Source: Desulfovibrio sp. UCD-KL4C (GTDB lineage Bacteria; Desulfobacterota; Desulfovibrionia; Desulfovibrionales; Desulfovibrionaceae). Taken from it: a DNA stretch of 64,000 bases. The notes below the pieces were generated by a model, which did no database searches, had not been told where the DNA came from, and saw only the letters and a program-made list of their open reading frames with translations. Positions 8,961-19,712 of this stretch are shown here, piece after piece. How positions within the stretch are numbered: the first letter of the stretch is position 1; the number at the start of each line of letters is the position of its first letter. The translations under genes were made by a program, and so were the position numbers. Location of the stretch: assembly GCF_006210265.1 (NCBI RefSeq), contig NZ_VCNC01000002.1:62001-126000 (forward strand), read 5' to 3'.

Positions 8961-9701
8961 GTGAGAAAACTTTTTATCGCTTTCACTTTAATTTTATTTC
9001 TTGGAGTTAGTGTTGTTTATGCTGCAGAATTAACTATAATTACCGAAAATTCTCCGCCTCTTAATTATAAAAAAAATGGGAAAATTATAGGCGTTTCAAC
9101 AGAACTAGTACAAGAGATTATGCGTCGCACTAATAAAGTGTATCCTATTAAAGTTATGCCATGGGCAAGAGGATATGCACTTGCTTTAAAAAAGCCGAAT
9201 GTTGTTTTGTATTCCACAGTGCGTACTAGATCAAGAGAAAATCTTTTTAAGTGGGTTGGCCCTATTGCAACTTTGAAGTGGGTTTTGTTTGCAAAATCCG
9301 GTTCCGGTTTAAAAATATCCAATTGGGATGATGCAAAGAAGGTCGGATCTATTGGAACATATATTCGTGATGCAAGGGAGCTAATGCTTAAAGCTAGAGG
9401 GTTCACTAATTTAAAGAGTGCACCTGATTCTCTAACCAATCTTAAAAAACTTATGGCAGATCGGATCGATCTATGGGTAGTGGGGGAGAATGAAGGTTAT
9501 TTGTTAGCGAAACAAAATGGTTTTTCTCCTTCAGATTTAGAAAAGGTTTTTGTAATTAGAGAAGTTAATCTTTATATAGCGTTTTCTAAATCAACATCTG
9601 ATACAATTGTTAATGTTTGGCGGAAAGCTTTTGGCGAAATGATTGATGATGGTTTTGTTCAAAAAACTTGGGATAAGTGGGCAAAGTTAATATCTTTCTA
9701 A
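8961..9701 (+). CDS. Periplasmic solute-binding protein, family 3
   Basis: About 246 aa. The signal peptide MRKLFIAFTLILFLGVSVVYA is followed by AELTIITENSPPLNYKKNGKIIGVS, a typical opening of amino-acid-type binding proteins (SBP_bac_3). The GTG at 8961 has GGAG eight bases upstream and starts exactly at the signal peptide. An ATG 36 bp earlier would add a hydrophilic extension with no ribosome binding site. No permease or ATPase lies nearby. The next gene is a chemoreceptor only 17 bp away, so this protein may present a ligand to it. Confidence 0.85.
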   Translation: MRKLFIAFTLILFLGVSVVYAAELTIITENSPPLNYKKNGKIIGVSTELVQEIMRRTNKVYPIKVMPWARGYALALKKPNVVLYSTVRTRSRENLFKWVGPIATLKWVLFAKSGSGLKISNWDDAKKVGSIGTYIRDARELMLKARGFTNLKSAPDSLTNLKKLMADRIDLWVVGENEGYLLAKQNGFSPSDLEKVFVIREVNLYIAFSKSTSDTIVNVWRKAFGEMIDDGFVQKTWDKWAKLISF

Positions 9702-9718
9702 ACATGTAAGGATTAATC

Positions 9719-11386
9719 ATGAGCACTGCAAAACGAACTGGAAGTATTCAGCTATTGATGGCCGGAGTAATCGCTTTAACTATAACTGTAGTTTTAGGAC
9801 TACTTGGCAGTGCGGATTATTTTAAGGCTCAGGAAAGACTTACTGAACAGTTGCATAGTGAGCTTGCAGGTATTTCCGGGCGACTTAAGGTTAATCTTAT
9901 CAGTCCGCTTTGGGATATGAATATGGATAGTGCCCGGGGCGTTTTAGAAAGTGAAATGTCAAACCGTAATTTATTCTCAACTGTCATTATTCATAAAGAT
10001 AAAATCGTTATAGGTGTAGGCAGGGATAATAACTGGAACGTTGTTGAGCGTAAAACAGCGGTAACTAAAGGTAATTATGTTATAGCCACTGTCCCGTTGG
10101 TTTATGAACGTAACAAAAAAAAGAATGATCTCGGGACACTGAATATCTATATGAGCAAAAAGTATCTTAATGAGGCTTTGAATGAAAACCTTATGGGAAT
10201 CATAGTGCGTGTAGTTGTAATGGATTGTATTTTGGTACTTGCTCTTTTTATTTTAATTCGAATTTTTATGATGCGTCCGTTAAATATTATTCAAACATTT
10301 ACTGCCAAAGTGCAGGACGGAAATTTAGATGCTGTGCTTGGGCAGGGTCGGTTTATTTTTGAATTGAAGGATCTTAAAAATGGAGTAGAGTCCATGGTTA
10401 AGATTTTGAAATCGAAAATGAATGAGGTTAAGCAGAAACAGGAAGAGGCTTTAGAGCTTGCCGATCAAGCGAATGAATCAGCAAGAGCAGCCGATGAAGC
10501 CAGAGCCGCAGCTGAACTGGCTCGCAAAGAAGGGCAGGCGCATGCCGCTAATGTTCTTGAAAATATAGTCAGAAATATTGACGGGTCGATGCAAGATCTT
10601 TCCGAATTAGTTGAACGAGTAGGCGATGGAGCAAATCGACAATCTTTTCAATTGGCTGAAACTGCTACAGCCATGGACGAAATGAATGCAACCGTTCTTG
10701 AAGTTGCTAAAAATGCAAGTAACACTTCAGAGCAAGCTTTGCTTACTAAGAATGAGGCTCAACGGGGTAGTACTGTTGTAGATCAGACATTATCAGCAGT
10801 AATCGGAATGAGTACGCTGACTCAGCAATTAGTTGGGAATATGACTGATCTGGATCATCAGGCAGATGGAATCGGTGCTATTTTAGCTGTTATTTCTGAT
10901 ATTGCTGATCAAACAAATCTTTTGGCTCTTAACGCAGCCATTGAAGCTGCAAGAGCTGGTGAAGCAGGGCGAGGATTTGCAGTTGTAGCCGACGAAGTTC
11001 GTAAGCTTGCTGAAAAAACTATGAATGCGACTCAACAGGTTGATCAGTCTATTAGGGGACTACAAAATGGTGCAAAAACTAGTACAGATACTACTAATAA
11101 GGCTGTAATCTCTATTAACGAGACTAAAGAATTATCTGAGGAATCCGGCAAGGCTCTCATAAAAATCAGTGAATTGGTTGAGCTTACTTCGGGATTAGTT
11201 ACATCGATTGCCACTGCCGCTGAAGAACAGTCGGCTACAAGCGAGGAAATTACTCGTAGTACTAATGAAATAAGTGAAATAAGTGAACTGACTGTTGAGC
11301 AGATGAATCTTGCATCATCTTCTATTGAAACAATGACTGCGCAAGTTGATGAGTTGAAATCTTTAATTAGAAGTTTGAGCGAATAA
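9719..11386 (+). CDS. Methyl-accepting chemotaxis protein
   Basis: 555 aa transmembrane chemoreceptor. First membrane helix about residues 11-30, a periplasmic sensor of about 130 residues, second helix about 160-180, HAMP next ([19 protein letters not shown]), then the cytoplasmic signalling domain with its hairpin tip [20 protein letters not shown] and [13 protein letters not shown]. No CheR-docking pentapeptide is visible at the C-terminus (RSLSE). Ribosome binding site TAAGGA. It sits 17 bp after one binding-protein gene and 68 bp before another, which suggests sensing through a bound periplasmic protein. Confidence 0.93.
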   Translation: MSTAKRTGSIQLLMAGVIALTITVVLGLLGSADYFKAQERLTEQLHSELAGISGRLKVNLISPLWDMNMDSARGVLESEMSNRNLFSTVIIHKDKIVIGVGRDNNWNVVERKTAVTKGNYVIATVPLVYERNKKKNDLGTLNIYMSKKYLNEALNENLMGIIVRVVVMDCILVLALFILIRIFMMRPLNIIQTFTAKVQDGNLDAVLGQGRFIFELKDLKNGVESMVKILKSKMNEVKQKQEEALELADQANESARAADEARAAAELARKEGQAHAANVLENIVRNIDGSMQDLSELVERVGDGANRQSFQLAETATAMDEMNATVLEVAKNASNTSEQALLTKNEAQRGSTVVDQTLSAVIGMSTLTQQLVGNMTDLDHQADGIGAILAVISDIADQTNLLALNAAIEAARAGEAGRGFAVVADEVRKLAEKTMNATQQVDQSIRGLQNGAKTSTDTTNKAVISINETKELSEESGKALIKISELVELTSGLVTSIATAAEEQSATSEEITRSTNEISEISELTVEQMNLASSSIETMTAQVDELKSLIRSLSE

Positions 11387-11454
11387 GGTCAGAAGGTTTA
11401 TATTATATTGGGCTGAAATTATTTCGATAAATCTTAAACTATTGGAGATTCAAC

Positions 11455-12201
11455 ATGAAGAAAATTGTGCTTTTTGTAATGTTGTTGGCGAGTATACTGC
11501 TAATGGCGTCTGCTGGATCGGTATTAGCTGAAGAGACCATTGCGTTTGATGAAGCTAATGCTCCATTCATGTATTTGAATGGAGATGCCGTTTCAGGTCT
11601 TTATCCAGTTTTAGTTGGCGAAGCCTTTAAACGGATGAACTCTGATGTTAAATTGGAATGCAGGCCTTGGAACAGGGTTATTGCAGGTGCAGATGCCGGC
11701 AACTGGGGAGTGGGCGGTATTTATAAAAATGCTGATCGTTTAAAAAAATACGACTACTCTGAGCCTATTTTTGAAGAGAAACTCATGATTTTTGTAACCA
11801 AAGGTGGAGAATTTAATTTTTCAGGAGTGAATGATCTTACGGGTAAATCCGTTGGAGTTATGCGCGGGTGGAGTTATGGTGATGATTTTGACAAAGCCGT
11901 TGCAGATGGAAAAGTTTCCAAGGATGAAGTTGAAAATGATAAATTAAACTTTACTAAACTTATTGCAGGTAGAGTTGATGCTGCCATTGCTTCACCGGAA
12001 ACGTGGTCTGGGTTGAAGGCAGAAATGGATCCTGGTGGACAGGTTGTAATGCTACCGACTCCACTTGCCGTTAATAATACTTATCTTATTTTCAATAAAT
12101 CAGCAGATAAAAAAGCTGTGCTCGCAAAATTTAATCAAATAATAGAGTCAATGAAGGCAGATGGAACTGTAGAAAAAATAGCTGTTGAAAGTTTTAAATA
12201 G
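11455..12201 (+). CDS. Periplasmic solute-binding protein, family 3
   Basis: 248 aa. Signal peptide MKKIVLFVMLLASILLMASAGSVLA, then EETIAFDEANAPFMYLNGDAVSGLYPVLVGEAFKRM, the usual first lobe of SBP_bac_3 proteins. Later conserved stretches include GGIYKNADRLKKYDYSEPIFEE and LTGKSVGVMRGWSYG. It differs clearly from the binding protein upstream, so the two are not a recent duplication. Ribosome binding site GGAG. It closes the cluster with the chemoreceptor and is followed by a terminator. Again no transporter genes are adjacent. Confidence 0.88.
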   Translation: MKKIVLFVMLLASILLMASAGSVLAEETIAFDEANAPFMYLNGDAVSGLYPVLVGEAFKRMNSDVKLECRPWNRVIAGADAGNWGVGGIYKNADRLKKYDYSEPIFEEKLMIFVTKGGEFNFSGVNDLTGKSVGVMRGWSYGDDFDKAVADGKVSKDEVENDKLNFTKLIAGRVDAAIASPETWSGLKAEMDPGGQVVMLPTPLAVNNTYLIFNKSADKKAVLAKFNQIIESMKADGTVEKIAVESFK

Positions 12202-12212
12202 TTATTTGAATC

Positions 12213-12256
12213 AAGGGCGGTTGTAACTTGTAGTTCCTCCGCCCTTTTATTTTTCC
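12213..12256 (+). terminator. Terminator after the chemoreceptor cluster
   Basis: AAGGGCGG (12213-12220) pairs with CCGCCCTT (12239-12246) across an 18-nt loop, followed by TTATTTTTCC. Confidence 0.75.
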
Positions 12257-12358
12257 AATTTTTCTTCTTTATAAAAATCTATCTTGCTCTATAAATATTA
12301 CGCCATTGCTAACAGTTAAAATATTAACTAAAAATAAATGATAAGGATATTATTCAAA

Positions 12359-12802
12359 GTGGTCAAAAAAATAAACGTTCTTTTTTTGTGTACAGGAAAT
12401 TCATGTAGAAGTCAGATGGCTGAAGGATGGGCGCGCCATCTCAAAAGTGACCAGATTAATGCTTATTCAGCTGGTATTGAAACGCATGGTTTGAATCCTT
12501 ACGCTGTTAAGGTCATGGCGGAATCCGGCGTAGACATTTCTGGACATAAATCTAAACTTCTTAAAGAATTTAATGACGTAGTACTGGATGTGGTTGTTAC
12601 TGTTTGTGGTCATGCGAATGAAACATGTCCGTATTTTCCAGGTAACTGCAAAGTTACTCATGTAGGCTTTGATGACCCTCCTAAGATTGCCAAGGATCTT
12701 GCGGAAAAAGGCGCTTCAGAAGAGGAACAGCTTGATTGTTATAGAAGGGTGCGCGACGAGATTAAAGCCTATATTGAAGCACTTCCAGAAAGTTTTAAGT
12801 AA
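12359..12802 (+). CDS. arsC: Arsenate reductase, low-molecular-weight phosphatase type
   Basis: About 147 aa. The N-terminal phosphate-binding loop CTGNSCRSQMAEGWARHL is that of thioredoxin-coupled arsenate reductases. The further redox cysteines are in TVCGHANETCPYFPG, seven residues apart as in the ArsC of Gram-positive plasmids, so reduction of As(V) to As(III) by a Cys relay is expected. The GTG at 12359 begins at the conserved strand (KKINVLFLC) and has AAGGA upstream. The ATG at 12338 would have no ribosome binding site. No arsenite exporter or ArsR gene is adjacent. Confidence 0.88.
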   Translation: MVKKINVLFLCTGNSCRSQMAEGWARHLKSDQINAYSAGIETHGLNPYAVKVMAESGVDISGHKSKLLKEFNDVVLDVVVTVCGHANETCPYFPGNCKVTHVGFDDPPKIAKDLAEKGASEEEQLDCYRRVRDEIKAYIEALPESFK

Positions 12803-13056
12803 GATCATTATGATGTTAATTGTGGTATGAGTTGTCGTTGTTATATTGATTTAAATAATATTTGATTTTCGGTTAACCAATTTATCTATTAGTTTAAATT
12901 AAGTTTGACCTAGTTTATTTTACATATATTATGCTGGCAACTCAGCTGTGGATAAATATAGTTAAATTGCAGTTATCCGCTATTATATATCTAAATAATT
13001 TTATTATATATAATAATAAAACTCAAAGTCTTACTCGATAATATAAGGATCAGATA

Positions 13057-14274
13057 ATGGAATCTTTAAAAGAATTGTATCGTATCGGAGTCGGCCCTTC
13101 TTCCAGTCACACCATGGGGCCGAGGATGGCCGCTGAATGTTTTCTGGAAAAAAATCCTGATGCACCTTTTTTTCGTGTAACTCTTTTTGAAAGCCTTGCA
13201 GCAACAGGAAAAGGACATCTTACAGATTGGGCTGTGCTTAGTGTGCTTGGTGAAGATAAAACTGAAATAGTCTGGAAAGCCGAAGAAAAAATGGTTGAAC
13301 ATCCTAATGGTATGTTCTTTGAATCATTAAATGCAAATAAGGAAGTTGTTGATTCATGGAAAGTATATAGTGTCGGTGGTGGCGCTATCCGTGAAGAAGG
13401 TAAACATTGCTCAAATGTTAATCCTGTTTATCCTTTGCAGAATATAGCTTCAATCATGGCTCATTGTGAAGATAAAGGAATAACTTATTGGGAGTATGTT
13501 GAGCAGTGCGAAGGTCCTGAAATTTGGGAATTTTTGCGTGAAGTGTGGGTGGTAATGGAAAAAGCCCTTGAACGTGGTCTTGATGCTGAGGGAGTCCTTC
13601 CAGGATCCATCGGGCTTAGGAGACAGGCTAAATCCTATTTGCGCAGGACAAAGCTTTCCAGCCCTGATATGCAGTTTACCGGTTTGACTACAGCTTATGC
13701 GCTTGCTGTTTCGGAGGAAAATGCTGCGGGTGGTGTAATTGTAACAGCTCCGACTTGCGGTTCTTGCGGAATTATTCCTGCTTCACTTAAATATCTAAAA
13801 GATCTTTATGAGTTAAAGGAAAATGATATTGTCCGTGCATTGGCGACTGCAGGGTTATTTGGAAATGTTATTAAGACGAATGCGTCAATATCCGGTGCAG
13901 AAGTTGGTTGTCAGGGAGAAGTTGGTTCTGCCTGTGCTATGGCGTGCGCTGCTGCAACTCAGTTGATGGGTGGAACTCTTCGTCAAATAGAATATTCTGC
14001 TGAAATGGGCCTTGAACATCATCTGGGTCTTACATGTGATCCTGTTGACGGCTTAGTACAGATTCCTTGTATTGAGCGTAATGCCTGTGCTGCAACCCGT
14101 GCACTTGCACGTGCTCAAATGTCAATCTTGTCTGACGGTTCTCATAGAATTTCTTTTGATGAGGTCGTAACGGTTATGAAAGAAACAGGGCATGATTTAC
14201 CAAGTCTTTACCGTGAAACATCAAATGGCGGTTTAGCCAAGGCATATACTGCTCGTTGTAGTTGTAAATGTTAA
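13057..14274 (+). CDS. sdaA: L-serine dehydratase (iron-sulfur type)
   Basis: 405 aa single-chain L-serine ammonia-lyase, which converts serine to pyruvate and ammonia using a [4Fe-4S] cluster. The beta domain opens with YRIGVGPSSSHTMGPRMAAE. The alpha domain carries TAPTCGSCGIIPASL and LTCDPVDGLVQIPCIERNA, which supply cluster cysteines. Both domains are in one chain, somewhat shorter than E. coli SdaA. Ribosome binding site AAGGA. The next gene starts 6 nt after the stop, so the two are probably co-transcribed. Confidence 0.93.
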   Translation: MESLKELYRIGVGPSSSHTMGPRMAAECFLEKNPDAPFFRVTLFESLAATGKGHLTDWAVLSVLGEDKTEIVWKAEEKMVEHPNGMFFESLNANKEVVDSWKVYSVGGGAIREEGKHCSNVNPVYPLQNIASIMAHCEDKGITYWEYVEQCEGPEIWEFLREVWVVMEKALERGLDAEGVLPGSIGLRRQAKSYLRRTKLSSPDMQFTGLTTAYALAVSEENAAGGVIVTAPTCGSCGIIPASLKYLKDLYELKENDIVRALATAGLFGNVIKTNASISGAEVGCQGEVGSACAMACAAATQLMGGTLRQIEYSAEMGLEHHLGLTCDPVDGLVQIPCIERNACAATRALARAQMSILSDGSHRISFDEVVTVMKETGHDLPSLYRETSNGGLAKAYTARCSCKC

Positions 14275-14280
14275 AATATT

Positions 14281-15384
14281 ATGTCTTTTTACCTTAAAGC
14301 CACACTGATTTATTTCTCGTGCTATTTTTACATACGGCTATGGATATGCCGTATGTTAAGCGAGAAATCTAAGACTAAGCGCGGAATTCTTCTAGCTGCT
14401 GATATTATGACTGTAGCATTGCCATTGACTCTTTTTTTCAGGGCAGAGATCCCGTATTCACTCAAGCTTATTTTGCAAGGTGCCGGATATACTTGGGCGA
14501 CAATCATAGTTTGCTTCGTTCCGTTTGGGCTATGTGCGGAGCCTATTCGTTTCGGTATGAAACTTATGGCTCCGGATTTAGCGGTTCCCAAGGTTAAAAT
14601 ATTTGCATGTCTTTGTCTTTTGTCTGCTTTGATGGTTATCGGTGGATATATAAATGCAACTTCACCGATAGTACGCGAACTAAGCTTTGATTTACGGACC
14701 GGCAACAGTACCGGAGTTGAATATGACATCGCCGCAGTGACTGATCTTCATGCCGGAAAGCTTATGAGCCGCAAACGTGTCGGGAATATTGTTACATCAA
14801 TAAATCAAATGACACCGGACCTTGTTCTTCTGGGCGGAGACATTCTTGATGACTTTGATGTTAAGCAGAGCGGTGCGGCTGAAGAATTTAAGAGGCTGAA
14901 AGCTCCTCTTGGTAAATATACAGTCTTAGGAAATCACGAATATTATTTGGGCGGTAAGTGGTCAAAAGAGTTTCTTGAAAAGCATGGTCTTACTGTTCTT
15001 GTTGATGAAAGCGTGATTGTCGATGGTAAGTTTATTCTAGTAGGGCGTAATGATTTTGCAGCCTTACAGCGCGGAGGAACTAGAGAACCGCTTGTCCAGC
15101 TAATCTCTCAAGGGAACAAGTTGCCTGTAATTGTACTTGATCATACACCTGCCCAGCTTGAAGAGGCTCAGAAAGCCGGAGTTGCACTGCAAATATCAGG
15201 GCATACTCACTATGGTCAAATATTTCCTATTAATTTTATAATTGATCATCTGTATGAAAAAGGCTGGGGCATACTTCAAAAAGGTAAAACATGGTATTAT
15301 GTAAGTTGCGGTGTTGGATTCTGGGGACCACCTCTTCGTACAAACAGTCGGCCTGAAATTTTGCTTATTCATATTAAGGTTTAG
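14281..15384 (+). CDS. Membrane-anchored metallophosphoesterase
   Basis: 367 aa. The N-terminal 130 residues hold about four hydrophobic segments. After them comes a calcineurin-like phosphoesterase domain with the dimetal motifs in order: DLHAGK, GGDILDD, GNHEYY, and SGHTHYGQ. This is the YkuE/YaeI-like group, some of which act on membrane lipids such as lipid A precursors; the substrate here is unknown. No clear ribosome binding site precedes the ATG, so coupling to sdaA 6 nt upstream is likely. A terminator follows. Confidence 0.88.
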   Translation: MSFYLKATLIYFSCYFYIRLWICRMLSEKSKTKRGILLAADIMTVALPLTLFFRAEIPYSLKLILQGAGYTWATIIVCFVPFGLCAEPIRFGMKLMAPDLAVPKVKIFACLCLLSALMVIGGYINATSPIVRELSFDLRTGNSTGVEYDIAAVTDLHAGKLMSRKRVGNIVTSINQMTPDLVLLGGDILDDFDVKQSGAAEEFKRLKAPLGKYTVLGNHEYYLGGKWSKEFLEKHGLTVLVDESVIVDGKFILVGRNDFAALQRGGTREPLVQLISQGNKLPVIVLDHTPAQLEEAQKAGVALQISGHTHYGQIFPINFIIDHLYEKGWGILQKGKTWYYVSCGVGFWGPPLRTNSRPEILLIHIKV

Positions 15385-15424
15385 TATCTTTCTATAAAAT
15401 GTAGGTTGTTGAACCTGTGTAGTA

Positions 15425-15460
15425 AAAAGGCGTGAAAATAAAATCACGCCTTTTGGTTTT
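15425..15460 (+). terminator. Terminator after the sdaA-phosphoesterase unit
   Basis: AAAAGGCGTGA / TCACGCCTTTT perfect stem with a short A-rich loop (aaataaaa), followed by GGTTTT. Confidence 0.85.
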
Positions 15461-15582
15461 GCCATGGATAAATGAAATATTAATTTATATGATTTTGTAT
15501 ATTGTTTTAGCTCAATAAATCTAGCTTGATTTGCAAGAAAGAAATGCTATACTGCAAGATATTCTTATACTCTGGAGTAAAA

Positions 15583-16701
15583 ATGCATATAAAAGTAGAT
15601 TTGACAGGCTCAGTTCAAAATTTTGAAGAAATATTGCACGAGATAAATCTGCTTTCCTCAATTACAGGTATTATTGTTTTTGCCTGTACTGCAAACGGTT
15701 TCACTCCAGAACTCCTTAACCCTATTTTGACAAGGTCGCGTACACCGATAATAGGCGGTGTTTTTCCTTCTGTTTTTCATAATGCTGAAAGAATAGACAA
15801 AGGTACTGTTGTTGTAGGGCTGACATGCCCATTTTATGTTCATACTATCAATGGTTTAAGCGATTATGAATTGGACTATACAGATTGTATAGAACAAGCA
15901 TTTAATCAAGATCAGATACCGTCAACTTTGCTGGTTTTTGCTGATGCAATGTCTAAAAGAGTGTCCTCATTTGTTCAATCCTTATTTGAAGTTTTAGGAC
16001 TGGGATTAAATTATATTGGAGGCGGTGCCGGAGCATTGGATTTCAAACAGGCTCCTTGCGTGTTGTGCAATGATGGCATGCTTGTCGATGCAGTTATCCT
16101 TGCAGGAATTGACTCAGCCAGCTCGATTGGAGTGAAACATGGTTATAGTTCTGTTTGTGGTCCTTTTAAGGTTACTGAGTCCGATCATAATATTATCAAA
16201 TCATTAGATTGGAAGCCTGCTTTCGAGATTTATAGTAATGCTATTAACAAACATTCAGAAGAAGACACAAATCTCATAGACTTTAATGAATTAGCCATAA
16301 CTTATCCTTTTGGTATAGCGCGACTTTTCGCTGAGCCGGTTGTTCGTGATCCGGCTGTATTAGATGAAGATGATAGTATAATTTGTGTCGGCGAAGTTCC
16401 TGAAGGAGCATTTGTAGAAATTTTATATGGAGAGCCTGAGGACTTGATTACAGCTGCCAGAGAGGCCAAGCAAAATGCGCTTGGAAAGCTGGAAGGTATA
16501 GCCTCTCTAAGTTTATGTATCGATTGTGTGTCGAGATTTCTGTTTTTACAGGACAAGTATAAGCGTGAGCTCTCTATTGTCCAAAGTGAAGGCATTCCTC
16601 TCGTAGGAGCACTAGCTTTGGGAGAAATTGCCAATATCGGAGATGAATATTTAGATTTTCATAACAAGACTGTTGTGCTGGCTTTGCTGGAGAATGTATG
16701 A
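15583..16701 (+). CDS. FIST domain sensory protein
   Basis: About 372 aa with FIST_N and FIST_C domains, a predicted small-ligand (amino acid) sensor module. Typical N-terminal pieces are IIVFACTANGF and IIGGVFPSVFHN, then GGGAGALDFKQAPCVLCNDG in the middle. The C-terminal part has VGALALGEIANIG. The Met at 15583 has GGAG five bases upstream and begins the conserved strand (HIKVDLTGSV). The first 19 codons of the open frame are unsupported. The stop overlaps the kinase start (ATGA), so the two proteins probably form one signalling pathway. No membrane segment or signal peptide. Confidence 0.85.
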   Translation: MHIKVDLTGSVQNFEEILHEINLLSSITGIIVFACTANGFTPELLNPILTRSRTPIIGGVFPSVFHNAERIDKGTVVVGLTCPFYVHTINGLSDYELDYTDCIEQAFNQDQIPSTLLVFADAMSKRVSSFVQSLFEVLGLGLNYIGGGAGALDFKQAPCVLCNDGMLVDAVILAGIDSASSIGVKHGYSSVCGPFKVTESDHNIIKSLDWKPAFEIYSNAINKHSEEDTNLIDFNELAITYPFGIARLFAEPVVRDPAVLDEDDSIICVGEVPEGAFVEILYGEPEDLITAAREAKQNALGKLEGIASLSLCIDCVSRFLFLQDKYKRELSIVQSEGIPLVGALALGEIANIGDEYLDFHNKTVVLALLENV

Positions 16702-19637
16702 GCATACGTATTCAAGAGCAAATCCTTTTTGATTTAATAATGGCTTTTGGAAATAGTTTGGATCTTGAACAGGATCTTTCTGAAGGAATGTCAGTTTATT
16801 TGCGACGTCTAGGATGTATGGCTGGTGCAGTTTTTATGGAGACAAAAGATACTGATGGAATTCTTCGGCATGAACTTGTTTCGGCTCTTCCGCGTTTAGG
16901 TCGCCCTGGTAAAGCAATTAGTTTATTTTCTGGCATGATAACGGATTGTTTGAATCGCAAGGATTTAGATGAGTTTCGCCAACTTCTCCCTCTATATAAA
17001 ACTGTTGATAATCGTCATTCTTATCTATTTGATTTGCCTGGATTCGGCTTTATTGTCTTGGTTAAAAGTGGTGAACCGTTTGAAGATTCGTTGGTTAAAT
17101 CTTTATTACTTTTAAATATGAAGATAGCTAACGCTTGTATTTCATGCATAAGTTATCAACGTTACGCCAAACTTAACACTGATCTGTATAGAGAGGTTAC
17201 AGATCGAAAACAGAAAGAGCTTGAGCTTAGTGCAAATGAACGTCGCTTACGTGTTATTTTTGAAAGATCTCCTTTGGGTATGATTCATTTTAATTCAGAT
17301 GGAATAATTGTTGATTGTAATGAACAGTTCGTTCAGCTCATGGGATCTACCAGAGAAAAATTATTAGGATTTAATACCGCCCGCCATAGTTCTAGGGAGA
17401 TGGCAGAAGCATTGGCTAAAGCATTATCAGGTGAACCTGCATGTTATGAAAATTTTTATACATCTGTAACGGGGGGCAATACACGATATCTCCGGGCTGT
17501 ATTCAATCCAGTTACTCCTGAGCTTATCCCCTCTGAGGTTATCGCAATTGTTGAAGATTTTTCAAAACGCAAGCAGATTGAAGAGTCGTTTAAACAGAGT
17601 GAGATTAGACTTAACACAATTCTTGGGTCTATTCAGGCCGGAGTTATGCTTATTGATCCGCAAAGTCGGATTATAATTGATTCTAATGCAGAGGCTTGTC
17701 GGTTAATTGGTCTTAAAAAAGAACAAATAGTCGGCCGTATCTGTCATGACTTTATATGCGCTGCAGAAAGAGGAAAGTGCCCTGTACTGGATCTAGGGCA
17801 GGGAGTAGATAAATCTGAGCGAATTCTTTTGACATCAACAGGTTTAAAACTGACAGTTTTAAAAACTGTCAACACCGTTATAATCAATGGTAAAGAACAG
17901 TTGCTTGAATGTTTTGTTGATATTAGCCAGCGAAAAGAAGCAGAAGAACAGCTTCTTCGAGCTAAAGAAGATATTGAGCAATATGCTGAAAATCTGGAAG
18001 TTATTAATAAGAAACTTACTGAAACAACTGCTTCACGTGATGAGTTAGAGCAGGAAGTTAGGGAACGTAATCTTGCTGAAAGTAGGCTCAGGGAAAGTAG
18101 GCGTCTTTATCAGGAACTTGTAGAAAATGCTGCTAGTATTATCTTACGTCTGAATAAAGACGGGCGTATAACTTTTTTTAATGAGTTTGCAGAGAAATTC
18201 TTTGGCTATTCACGTGATGAAATATTGGGGGAAAACATTGTTGGAACCATTGTTCCTGAAGTAGAGAGTTCCGGGCGTGACCTTGCCCAGATGATACAAA
18301 GTATATTTGATACACCGGAAAAGTTTATAAATAATGAAAATGAGAATATGCTTAAAGATGGTAGTCGTGTTTGGGTTAATTGGTCTAACAAAGCATTATA
18401 TAGTTCGGATAATAAGTTGTTAGAAATACTGTGTATTGGTTCTGATATTACCGAGCAGAAGAAAACTATAAAAGCTTTAGATTTGGCGAAACGTCAGGCA
18501 GAGGCAGCCAACAAAGCTAAGTCTGAATTCTTAGCCAATATGAGCCATGAAATACGCACTCCAATGAACTCTATTCTTGGGGTAGCTGATTTGCTTTTAG
18601 AAACTAAGCTGACAGAAGATCAAAAACGTTACATAAATCTTTTTGAGTCCGCAGGGAAAAGTCTATTATCACTAATTAATGAGATACTTGATTTGGCAAA
18701 AGTTGAAACAGGACGCATTGAACTGGAATCAGTCTGTTTTGATTTAGGTTTTGTTTTAAAGGATATAGAATCAATCATGCGTATTGTCACCAAAAGTAAA
18801 GGGCTTGAATTTTTTTGCAAACATGAAGCAGGTAGGCCCATATTAGTTTTAGGAGATCAAGTCCGTTTGAAGCAGATTCTTCTCAACCTCACTGGAAATG
18901 CAGTAAAATTTACCGAGCATGGATCTGTCTCCGTTATTGTTTCATCTGTTCCTTTAAAGCAGAATATTAGTCTTTTTACTTTTAGCATCATCGATACAGG
19001 AATAGGTATATCTTCGGAAAAAATGCATACTATTTTCGAAAGTTTTGCTCAGGCTGATTCATCCACTACACGTAGGTATGGCGGAACGGGACTGGGGCTT
19101 ACTATTGCAAAACGATTTGCCGAACTGATGGGCGGGGAGATTCTTGTCGAGTCAGAAATTGGCACAGGTACAATATTTAAACTTGTTGTCCCGTTCAATG
19201 TTTGCAATAAAATTAATAAGGAAGCTTCTTTTAAAGCAGAAGAGAGAATATCAGTTGACTCTGAGCTAAAGAAAAAAAGAATCCTTATAGTTGAAGACTC
19301 TGAAAGTAATAGAATGCTTCTTGAGCTTTATCTTGAGCCGTCCGGGCATGAAGTTGTTCTGGTGGAAGATGGACTCCAAGGGGTAAATGCATTTAAAAAT
19401 GATAAGTTTGATTTAGTATTTATGGATATTCAGATGCCGGTAATGGATGGACTTGCCGCGACAAAAGCTATTCGCGAATACGAAAAAGAAAATTCACTAT
19501 CTCCAAAACCTATAGTCGCTTTGACAGCCAATGCTTTTGAGGAAGATAGAGAACGTTGCTTTAATGCCGGATGTTCCGGATTTCTTGCAAAACCGATCAA
19601 AAAAAAGAAACTCCTATCTGAAATTGACAGTTTTTAA
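16698..19637 (+). CDS. Hybrid sensor histidine kinase with PAS domains and receiver
   Basis: 979 aa, soluble. Order: a unique N-terminal region (about 1-170), three PAS domains (about 180-295, 300-415 and 470-590) separated by coiled-coil stretches, HisKA with the phospho-accepting His in [16 protein letters not shown], an ATPase domain with N box [12 protein letters not shown] and G boxes DTGIGI and [14 protein letters not shown], then a C-terminal receiver with the Asp in [13 protein letters not shown]. The translational overlap with the FIST gene implies that FIST supplies the input. Partner output protein not in view. Confidence 0.93.
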   Translation: MSIRIQEQILFDLIMAFGNSLDLEQDLSEGMSVYLRRLGCMAGAVFMETKDTDGILRHELVSALPRLGRPGKAISLFSGMITDCLNRKDLDEFRQLLPLYKTVDNRHSYLFDLPGFGFIVLVKSGEPFEDSLVKSLLLLNMKIANACISCISYQRYAKLNTDLYREVTDRKQKELELSANERRLRVIFERSPLGMIHFNSDGIIVDCNEQFVQLMGSTREKLLGFNTARHSSREMAEALAKALSGEPACYENFYTSVTGGNTRYLRAVFNPVTPELIPSEVIAIVEDFSKRKQIEESFKQSEIRLNTILGSIQAGVMLIDPQSRIIIDSNAEACRLIGLKKEQIVGRICHDFICAAERGKCPVLDLGQGVDKSERILLTSTGLKLTVLKTVNTVIINGKEQLLECFVDISQRKEAEEQLLRAKEDIEQYAENLEVINKKLTETTASRDELEQEVRERNLAESRLRESRRLYQELVENAASIILRLNKDGRITFFNEFAEKFFGYSRDEILGENIVGTIVPEVESSGRDLAQMIQSIFDTPEKFINNENENMLKDGSRVWVNWSNKALYSSDNKLLEILCIGSDITEQKKTIKALDLAKRQAEAANKAKSEFLANMSHEIRTPMNSILGVADLLLETKLTEDQKRYINLFESAGKSLLSLINEILDLAKVETGRIELESVCFDLGFVLKDIESIMRIVTKSKGLEFFCKHEAGRPILVLGDQVRLKQILLNLTGNAVKFTEHGSVSVIVSSVPLKQNISLFTFSIIDTGIGISSEKMHTIFESFAQADSSTTRRYGGTGLGLTIAKRFAELMGGEILVESEIGTGTIFKLVVPFNVCNKINKEASFKAEERISVDSELKKKRILIVEDSESNRMLLELYLEPSGHEVVLVEDGLQGVNAFKNDKFDLVFMDIQMPVMDGLAATKAIREYEKENSLSPKPIVALTANAFEEDRERCFNAGCSGFLAKPIKKKKLLSEIDSF

Positions 19638-19712
19638 ACTGATCTAATTATCATATCATGTCTTTATACTGATAACAGTGACTGTGCTATTCAAGAAGTT
19701 AATTTACAAAAA

